NCBI GenBank assembly: GCA_009777345.1
Contig: WRMB01000007.1
Coordinates: forward strand, 1-64,000
DNA length: 64,000 nucleotides
From: Micrococcales bacterium
GTDB taxonomy: Bacteria; Actinomycetota; Actinomycetes; Actinomycetales; Cellulomonadaceae
Direction of reading: 5' to 3'
The notes below the pieces were generated by a model. That model was not told the DNA's origin. It saw only the letters and a list, made by a program, of their open reading frames with translations, and ran no database searches. Positions 13,120 through 20,062 of this stretch are shown here, one piece after another (within the stretch, counting starts at the first letter, position 1; each line of letters opens with the position of its first letter). The translations under genes were made by a program, and so were the position numbers.

Positions 13120-13180
13120 CCGGCTTATCTCCTGACCCACCGAGCAGGCGGGAACACGGATTCTCCTGGGAGGAACTCCG

Positions 13181-14092
13181 GTGTCATCACAACCAACCAA
13201 GCCCGCCGATGTCGGCGGTCTGGAACAGCGTTATCTCACGTTCGTGGACAAACTCGTTGCCCGTGGACGCGAGCTGGTCGCCGAGGCCGTCCCTCAACTC
13301 CAGCAGATGGTCGCTGCCTCGGACGACATCAACGACTTGGCGCCCCGTCGGGTCGCGGCAGCGGTGACGACCCAGTTTGAGGAACTGAGGGCCAAGGCCA
13401 CCCAGGTGCTCACGGAGCAGATCCTGAGCCCTGACCTGTCGTTCCAAGGTCTTCTCAGACTCAACACCTGGGTTGGCAGTCGAGATATCTGCACCGCCCG
13501 TTGCGAACAGCTCACCCGACTGACTATCCGGTGGCGCGAGCAGGTCGAACGGGCTGCCCAACCAGACTATGTGTCGGAGTACCGTAAAGTTTTAGCCGAG
13601 TTCGACGCGACCAAGGACTCGTACCGCTGCCAGCAGTGCGGGAGCCCACTGACCATCGACCGCATCTTCGTAATCGACGTCTACGTGACTTGCCCGCAGT
13701 GCCAGACCCAGAGCCACTTCGCCCCTTCCACCGCCGCGAGAGCACTCAACCACGTCGCCATCTTCCTGGCCCGCCAGCTCCACGCAGACTACCTCGACGC
13801 CAACGATTCCCTTGCGCAACAGCTCGACCAGTTGGAAGACCGCTGGTACGATATCAAGATGCAGCGCGGGGCCAAGGCCGAGAGGCAACAGTTGCGCGAC
13901 CAGATGGTGCATATGACTCAACTGTTCGACCGCAACTATCAGGAGTTTCTGGCAGTAGTCTACCGCGACCTCCAGCAGATGTTCCCGGAAAACACGGTGC
14001 ACTACCAACAGCAATACGCTCTCGAACTCGGCCGCCACCAGGAGGGGACAGCGGAAAGACAGAGAGTCATCAGCCAGATGGCGGGACGCTAG
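13181..14092 (+). CDS. Zinc-ribbon hypothetical protein
   Basis: YRCQQCGSPLTIDRIFVIDVYVTCPQCQTQ; co-oriented with the SPFH cassette. Confidence 0.7.
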   Translation: MSSQPTKPADVGGLEQRYLTFVDKLVARGRELVAEAVPQLQQMVAASDDINDLAPRRVAAAVTTQFEELRAKATQVLTEQILSPDLSFQGLLRLNTWVGSRDICTARCEQLTRLTIRWREQVERAAQPDYVSEYRKVLAEFDATKDSYRCQQCGSPLTIDRIFVIDVYVTCPQCQTQSHFAPSTAARALNHVAIFLARQLHADYLDANDSLAQQLDQLEDRWYDIKMQRGAKAERQQLRDQMVHMTQLFDRNYQEFLAVVYRDLQQMFPENTVHYQQQYALELGRHQEGTAERQRVISQMAGR

Positions 14093-14483
14093 CAGGCGGA
14101 CGCACCACGCACCAGACGCGCCTGCAGTGCGGTTCGACTTCCGTCCCGTGCCGACCATCACCCCGAATCGAGCCTGACCCGTGCACGAGCGAAGGTGGAC
14201 TCGTGCCGTGACCACGTCGTGGACGTTGCCGGATACCAGCGTCTGCTGGAGTTGCAGCAGCGTATCTATGTTTTCTGGTCAATGCAGAGCGAGGAAGCCG
14301 GGCTCGATCATGGTGCGGTTCTGTGGGTGATCGACACCTACCATCTCGGGGTAGTGTCCGAAGGTCTCGATGCACGTCACCTGGTTTGGCGACCGGGCCC
14401 GGCGGGCGGCGGTACCTCGGATATGTCCGACCTGCTGGCCACCGTCTCGGTGGACGTGGACGGTGTGCACGCCCACGACGTCG
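14092..14483 (+). pseudogene. Chimeric remnant: 5' part of the LRR-like gene fused to a sufS fragment
   Basis: 14092..14394 homologous to 6719..7001 with a one-base frameshift near the start; 14418..14483 matches sufS 5379..5444 with one apparent mismatch. Confidence 0.85.
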
Positions 14484-14590
14484 AGTACCGCGCCTCGCTC
14501 GCAGAGCTCGTCTGAGTCGATGCTCTCGTAGACGGACTACAGTTCCCGGTCGTCGGGTGGGGCAAGATGTAGCCCTGGCCTGTCGAAGGA

Positions 14591-17236
14591 GTGGTGTTGG
14601 TCCGGGAAGTCGATCTGGTGGTGCTCGACGGTGCGACCGTGCCCCAGAGCAACGGCTGTGCGGTGCTCGGGTGTACCGGGAACCTGCTGGACGGCTACTG
14701 CGACGTGTGCGGTTCACCGGCGGGCGCGGTTCCGGTACCTCGGGGCGGCGCAGCGGTCAGCTCGGTCCGGCTGGCGTGGCGGGCGCTGGGCTCGGAGCGG
14801 GTGGGCCCGGCTCGGCCGCGCCGGGCCTTCACCGTGGCAGCGCGGGTGCGGGGGCGACGGCTGGGTGCGGGGCTGACGACCGTACCGCCCACGCTGGTGG
14901 ACGATCCGACGACGGCGGTGATGGCCGACCCGGTGGTGCCTGAGCAGCGACGGGTGTGCTCGGTGTGCCGGAACCTGGTGGGGCAGGGACGTGACGGGGT
15001 GGCGGGCCGGACCGACGGGTTCTGCCCGACCTGCGGGGCCCGGTTCGACTTCCGTCCGGCGCTGGCGCCCGGTGACCTGGTGGGCGGGCAGTACCAGGTG
15101 GTCGGGTGCCTGGCCTACGGCGGGCAGGGGTGGATCTACCTGGCGCGGGACCGTAACCTCGCGGACCGGTGGGTGGTCCTCAAGGGTCTGCTGAACTCCG
15201 GCGACCGTGACGCGGTGGCGGCGGCGATCGCCGAGCGGTGGTTCCTGGCCCGGGTGGACCACCCGCTGATCGTGCAGATCTACAACTTCGTGACGTTCGG
15301 CGGGGCGGGCTACATCGTCATGGAGTACGTCGGGGGCAAGACGCTGCGACAGGTCCTGGCCGAGCGGTGGCAGGCGGCCGGGCGGGCCGACCCGCTGCCG
15401 GTGGACCAGGCCCTGGCCTACGTGCTGGAGATCCTGCCTGCCTTCAGCCACCTGCACGAGCGGGGTCTGCTGTACTGCGACTTCAAACCGGACAACCTGG
15501 TCTGCCTGGGCGATACGGTCAAGCTGATCGACCTGGGCGGGGTGCGGCACGTCGGCGACACCGTCGCGACGCTGTTCGGGACGGTGGGCTACCAGGCCCC
15601 GGAGGTGTCGACGGAGGGCCCGTCGGTGGCCTCGGACGTGTTCACCATCGGCCGTGTCCTGGCCACCTTGGTGCTGGACTTCAAGGGCAACACCACGACC
15701 TACGCCACCACGCTCCCGCCGCTGGACGAGCACCCGGTGCTGGCCCGGTACGACTCGTTCTACCGCTTGCTGCTGCGGGCCTGCGCGCCCGACCCGGACG
15801 ACCGGTTCGTATCGGTCGACGAGCTGCGGGTGCAGATGCTCGGGGTGCTGCGCGAGGTTGTCGCGATCGACCGGGGGCTGGGGGCCCCAGCCCGGGGTAC
15901 GACCGGGTCGTTGCTGTTCACGCCCCTGACGGTCGATGTGGCCGACCGGCCGCTGCGGGCCGCCGAGCTGCCGGCGCTGCGCAGCGACGAGCACGACCCG
16001 ATGCACGCCTGGCTGTCCGGGATCGCCGTCGACGACCCTGTGGCGTGGTTCACGATCCTGGCCCAGGCCCCGCAGACCACGCCGGAGGTGCTGGTCGCTC
16101 GGGCCGCAATGGCGGGTGTCGTGGCGGTGGCGGCGGACGACCAGACAGCGGCCGGGGTGTGGTGGGGTCGGTCCGAGAGCGCCCTGGAACATCTGCTGGA
16201 CCTGGACCCGTGGGACTGGCGGGCGGCCTGGCTGTCCGGCCTGGCCGAGCTGACCCGCGGTGAGGTGCTCGCGGCCCGGGCGTCGTTCAACGCCGTGTAC
16301 GGGCAGGTACCGGGTGAGCCGGCACCCAAGCTGGCGCTGGCGGTGGCCTGCGAGCTGTCCGGCGAGCTGGACCTGGCCGAGTCGCTGTACCTGGTGTGCG
16401 CCGCGACCGATGCCACCTACACCAGCCCGGCCGCGTTCGGCCTGGCCCGTATCCGCAGGCGCCGCCGGGACCTGGGCGGGGCCGTGGCCGCCCTGGACCT
16501 GGTCAGACCCACCCGGGCCTCCTACGCCCAGGCCCAGGCCGCGCGGGCCCAGCTGGCCTGGGCCGTGAACAGCGGGGCGGCGCTGGTGGACTACCGGTCC
16601 CGGAGGCCGTCCACGGCCGACGAGGTCGCGGCCGTGTGCGCACGGATCGTCGTCGACCAGCAGTACTGGCACGAGCCGGTCCGGATGAGCGGCATCGACT
16701 GGCGGGTGCTCGAGGTGCAGGTCGACGCGTCGGGCGACCGCCGCCGGGCGCTGCTGCTGGCCGACCGGGTGATCGGCACCGGCCCGTACCACCCGACCCA
16801 GGTCCCGGTGACCTGGCCAGGCTGTGACCTGCGCCGTTGGCTGAACGACGAGTCCCTCTTCCTCGGCTCCCTGGGTGTCCCGCTGGTCTCCCGGATCCTT
16901 CAGGCCGAGGTGTGCAACGGCCCTAACCCGGCCTGGGCCAGGGGCGGCGACAAGAACACGACGGACCGTGTCTTCCTGCTCAGCATGGAGGAAGCGGCCT
17001 CCTTCCTGGCCCTGGCCGGAAAGAAGGTCCAGTGGAAGCGGTACCGGTACTCCAGGTCGGTCGACGGGCTGGCCGCCGTGGACGAGGCTGGCACACCCAC
17101 CGGATGGTGGTTGCGTTCTCCCGGCGGTCGGCCTGACCACGCGGCCTACGTCGACGCCGAGGGCAACCTGGACGGCTACGGCGGCAGCGTCCCGTCGCCG
17201 GTCGGTGTGCGCCCCGCTTTCTGGATGGTTCTCTAG
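14591..17236 (+). CDS. PknG-type Ser/Thr kinase with C-terminal DUF6273-like domain (paralog 2)
   Basis: Same architecture: YGGQGWIYLARD, YCDFKPDNLV, LIDLGGV, WWLRSPGGRPDHAAYV...VGVRPAFWMVL. Confidence 0.88.
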   Translation: MVLVREVDLVVLDGATVPQSNGCAVLGCTGNLLDGYCDVCGSPAGAVPVPRGGAAVSSVRLAWRALGSERVGPARPRRAFTVAARVRGRRLGAGLTTVPPTLVDDPTTAVMADPVVPEQRRVCSVCRNLVGQGRDGVAGRTDGFCPTCGARFDFRPALAPGDLVGGQYQVVGCLAYGGQGWIYLARDRNLADRWVVLKGLLNSGDRDAVAAAIAERWFLARVDHPLIVQIYNFVTFGGAGYIVMEYVGGKTLRQVLAERWQAAGRADPLPVDQALAYVLEILPAFSHLHERGLLYCDFKPDNLVCLGDTVKLIDLGGVRHVGDTVATLFGTVGYQAPEVSTEGPSVASDVFTIGRVLATLVLDFKGNTTTYATTLPPLDEHPVLARYDSFYRLLLRACAPDPDDRFVSVDELRVQMLGVLREVVAIDRGLGAPARGTTGSLLFTPLTVDVADRPLRAAELPALRSDEHDPMHAWLSGIAVDDPVAWFTILAQAPQTTPEVLVARAAMAGVVAVAADDQTAAGVWWGRSESALEHLLDLDPWDWRAAWLSGLAELTRGEVLAARASFNAVYGQVPGEPAPKLALAVACELSGELDLAESLYLVCAATDATYTSPAAFGLARIRRRRRDLGGAVAALDLVRPTRASYAQAQAARAQLAWAVNSGAALVDYRSRRPSTADEVAAVCARIVVDQQYWHEPVRMSGIDWRVLEVQVDASGDRRRALLLADRVIGTGPYHPTQVPVTWPGCDLRRWLNDESLFLGSLGVPLVSRILQAEVCNGPNPAWARGGDKNTTDRVFLLSMEEAASFLALAGKKVQWKRYRYSRSVDGLAAVDEAGTPTGWWLRSPGGRPDHAAYVDAEGNLDGYGGSVPSPVGVRPAFWMVL

Positions 17237-17258
17237 TGTCCTGCGTGCCTGTCGCGGT

Positions 17259-17720
17259 TCAGCGTCTGGTGCGGCGGGTGGCCTGACGGTTCCGGCTGGT
17301 CGGTGCGGCGGGTCTGGGGTGGCCGGACCTTCGGGTGCCTTGGCGGGTGAACGTGGTCCGTAGCGCTCTTTCGGTCACGAAGACGAGGACGAAGAGTGCT
17401 ACGACCAGCACCGCCGTCACGACCAGACCCCAGCTGTTGACGAAGGTCTCGCTGCGTCCGAAGGCGGGGAGAGCGGGCAGCATGGCGATGACTGTGGCGG
17501 GAACAGCGACCAGGCCGACGGGTAGGGCCTTGCGGCCGAAATAGCGGTTGGCGAACTCCCAGGTGTCGGCGTTCTTCTCCGACATCGGAGTTCGGTACCC
17601 GACCCACTGCGTGCCCCCGGGTCGGTAGGCCAGCTTTGCCTTCGTCATGAAGATCCCTATGCCGAGCACGATCCCGGCGACGAACAGGTTGGTCCCGAGC
17701 AGGGTGAGCCAGAGTGCCAT
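17259..17720 (-). CDS. SdpI-family-like membrane protein
   Basis: Hydrophobic segments; YRTPMSEKNADTWEFANRYFGRKAL resembles the SdpI motif. Confidence 0.75.
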   Translation of the reverse strand: MALWLTLLGTNLFVAGIVLGIGIFMTKAKLAYRPGGTQWVGYRTPMSEKNADTWEFANRYFGRKALPVGLVAVPATVIAMLPALPAFGRSETFVNSWGLVVTAVLVVALFVLVFVTERALRTTFTRQGTRRSGHPRPAAPTSRNRQATRRTRR

Positions 17721-17753
17721 TGGTGGTTCCTGAGGTTGGTTCGGACGAGTGGT

Positions 17754-18014
17754 CTACTCGGGTGCCCGTCGGGGTCGACCCGGCCGACGGATCGGCCGGG
17801 CGTCCGTCGGGGCGCGTCCGGCGTCGGCCAGGCCGCGGCGCAGCACCAGCTCGATCTGGGCGTTGACGGAGCGCAGCTCGTCGGCGGCCCAGCGGGTCAT
17901 GGCTTCGTGCACGGCTGGGTCGAGGCGCAGCAGGACGGACCGCCGGGCAGGCCGTGTGGCCTCACGACCGGGCCGTGAGGCCACGGCGGCTGCGTCGGCG
18001 GGCTCGTCGGTCAC
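17754..18014 (-). CDS. Ribbon-helix-helix (Arc/HicB-like) small protein
   Basis: RRSVLLRLDPAVHEAMTRWAADELRSVNAQIELVLRRGL; GTG start overlaps the SPFH stop (GTGA). Confidence 0.75.
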   Translation of the reverse strand: MTDEPADAAAVASRPGREATRPARRSVLLRLDPAVHEAMTRWAADELRSVNAQIELVLRRGLADAGRAPTDARPIRRPGRPRRAPE

Positions 18015-18955
18015 GAGTACAGGGTTCCGGTGTTGACGACGGGGGTGGCCCGGGAGTCTCCGCACAGCACGACCAGCAGGTTGGAGACCATGGCAGCCCG
18101 GCGCTCGTCGTCCAGGGCGACGATGGCGTCGGCCTCCAGGCGGGACAGGGCGTCGGTGACCATGGAGACCGCACCGGTGACGATCTTTTCGCGGGCGGCG
18201 ATTATGGCGCCAGCCTGCTGCCGCTGGAGCATCGCCTGGGCGATCTCGGGTGCGTAGGCGAGATTGGAGATCCGGGCCTCGACCACCTCGACACCGGCGA
18301 CGGCGACGCGCGCGGCGACCTCGGCGGCGATCTCTTCGGAGACCAGGTCGGTCGCGCCGCGCAGGGTCTCGGTGCCGGGGCTGGCGTTGTCGTAGGGGTG
18401 GGACATGGCGACGTGCCGCAGCGCCGACTCGGACTGGACCTGCACGAAGCCCTCGTAGTCCTCCACGGCGAAGGTGGCCTTGGCGGTGTCGGCGACCTGC
18501 CAGACGACGATCGCGGCGATGTTGATCGGGTTGCCGTCGGCGTCGTTGACCTTCAGCTCGTTGGTCTCGAAGTTGCGGACCCGCACCGACACGTTGTGCC
18601 GCACCGACAGCGGCACGGTGATGGCCAGCCCGGTACGGCGGATCGTGCCGGTGTAGCGGCCGAAGAACTGCACGACGCGGGTCTGGCCGGGGGAGACGAC
18701 GGTGACGCACGCCCACGGGGCGACTGCGACGACGAACAGGACCATGGCCAGCGCGGCGAACCCGTTGAACTCGTCGGGGGAGAACCGCACGATGAGCCAG
18801 ATGCCGAGCGCGACGGCCGCGCACCCGCCGAGCACCGCGAGCGCGGCCACGACCGGCCCACCCGCAGGCGCGCGCCGCTCGTCGATGTCGACCCTGGTGC
18901 CGTCGTGACCGACCGGGACCGCGGGGCTGGTGGGCTGGGGTTCGTCCATCGTCAT
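18011..18955 (-). CDS. SPFH/Band-7 domain membrane protein
   Basis: TM segments then VVSPGQTRVVQFFGRYTGTIRRTGL...; start assigned to MTMDEP at 18955. Confidence 0.88.
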   Translation of the reverse strand: MTMDEPQPTSPAVPVGHDGTRVDIDERRAPAGGPVVAALAVLGGCAAVALGIWLIVRFSPDEFNGFAALAMVLFVVAVAPWACVTVVSPGQTRVVQFFGRYTGTIRRTGLAITVPLSVRHNVSVRVRNFETNELKVNDADGNPINIAAIVVWQVADTAKATFAVEDYEGFVQVQSESALRHVAMSHPYDNASPGTETLRGATDLVSEEIAAEVAARVAVAGVEVVEARISNLAYAPEIAQAMLQRQQAGAIIAAREKIVTGAVSMVTDALSRLEADAIVALDDERRAAMVSNLLVVLCGDSRATPVVNTGTLYS

Positions 18956-19002
18956 CACGTCCTCGTGCGTCCGGCGCGGGCTCTCCGCACCTAGATAGCA
19001 AA

Positions 19003-19012
19003 ATGATATCAT
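19003..19012. promoter_or_regulatory. AT-rich palindrome ATGATATCAT upstream of the SPFH-RHH operon (possible operator)
   Basis: Perfect 10-bp palindrome in an AT-rich patch. Confidence 0.35.
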
Positions 19013-19052
19013 ATTTTTGGAGAGGAACTAGAGGACGAGACGTCCCAGGCCG

Positions 19053-19172
19053 CTAGAAGACCTCTTCGTCGAGGGGTACGGGCTCGTCCTCGACCGCAGG
19101 GAGCGGCGCGTCCAGGTTGCCCCAGCATGCGAACAGGTCGGCCAGCGCCTCGTCGGGCTTCGGATCCGTCAC
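19053..19172 (-). CDS. Acidic 39-aa ORF translationally coupled to the PIN toxin
   Basis: VTDPKPDEALADLFACWGNLDAPLPAVEDEPVPLDEEVF; GTG overlaps the PIN stop TGA. Confidence 0.35.
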   Translation of the reverse strand: MTDPKPDEALADLFACWGNLDAPLPAVEDEPVPLDEEVF

Positions 19173-19687
19173 GGTCGGGGCCTGTTCCGGCGGTGGCGAC
19201 GCATGCCGTCGACCCGGGAGGCGAACTGGGCCGGTGTGAGGATCGGCACACCCCGCCAGGGTGACATCGTCAGCAGGTCCGAGTCGGCGGAGACGAGCAT
19301 CAGGGCACCAGTGTCTGTGACCAGGTCGAGGACGAAGTTGTCTTCCCAGTCCGGACAGTCGCCCACGGTGTGGGGTGGGTCGGTCAGCCCGCCGCCGGAG
19401 TGGTCGGCGACGACCTGGACCACGCCGAGGTAGGTGTCGGCCTGCTCTGGTGCCCAACCCAGCGCCTCGACGAGCACACGGCGGGTCTCGTCGAGGATGT
19501 GCGGAGACAGCCACAGGGCGAACTCAGCGGCGTCGACGACGACTCCGAGGCTGTCGGCGTCCGGGTTGCCCGAGACGGGTGGCGGCGACGGCCAGGAACG
19601 GAACGGGGAGTTGCCGCCTGCGGCGGCGGTGACCAGGACGTTGACGTCAAAGACCACCGGGATGGGTACCGGCCCCGGTGCCGTCAT
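19169..19687 (-). CDS. PIN-domain toxin
   Basis: VVFDVNVLVTAA..., HILDETRRVL, DWEDNFVLDL, SADSDLL. Confidence 0.85.
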   Translation of the reverse strand: MTAPGPVPIPVVFDVNVLVTAAAGGNSPFRSWPSPPPVSGNPDADSLGVVVDAAEFALWLSPHILDETRRVLVEALGWAPEQADTYLGVVQVVADHSGGGLTDPPHTVGDCPDWEDNFVLDLVTDTGALMLVSADSDLLTMSPWRGVPILTPAQFASRVDGMRRHRRNRPRP

Positions 19688-19929
19688 CGAACAGGCCGTG
19701 AGGCGCGCACCAGCGCGGGGATGTCGTCGAGGGACAGACCAGCCTCGGCCAGCCTGGTCTGCCCGTACGCCTGGGCCTGGCGCAGCTGTTCGGCCAGCTG
19801 TACCGAGCGCATCACCTTCAGCGTGGCTCTCAGGTAGGCCGAACGGTTGCCCGCTCCGAAGTACTCGACGAGCTCGTCCAGCTCGGCGCGGTCTTCGTCC
19901 GAGACCGCGAAACCTACGGTGGTGGTCAT
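19684..19929 (-). CDS. RHH-type antitoxin
   Basis: MTTTVGFAVSDEDRAELDELVEYFGAGNRSAYLRATLKVM; overlaps the PIN start. Confidence 0.82.
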   Translation of the reverse strand: MTTTVGFAVSDEDRAELDELVEYFGAGNRSAYLRATLKVMRSVQLAEQLRQAQAYGQTRLAEAGLSLDDIPALVRASRPVR

Positions 19930-19940
19930 GCACCCTCCCT

Positions 19941-19976
19941 CGTGTTGCATTTACATTGCATCATAGATGCAACACG
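19941..19976. promoter_or_regulatory. Putative TA operator: inverted repeat CGTGTTGCAT-N16-ATGCAACACG
   Basis: 10-bp perfect arms plus internal TTGCAT copies directly upstream of the antitoxin. Confidence 0.6.
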
Positions 19977-20062
19977 AATGTATGCGCAATGACCGGGCCG
20001 GGCCGTCGTCCCGGTGGGGCAAGATTGCAGGTGGTCGGTCGGATGCGTCGAGGGAGCGGTTG

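Noticed and set aside
14714-17140. 808-aa minus-strand ORF opposite kinase 2 (and similar 19961..21658, 6884..8017, 368..1714)
   Set aside because: High-GC shadow ORFs: low-complexity His/Arg/Gly/Gln-rich translations antisense to clear kinase, LRR and sufB genes.
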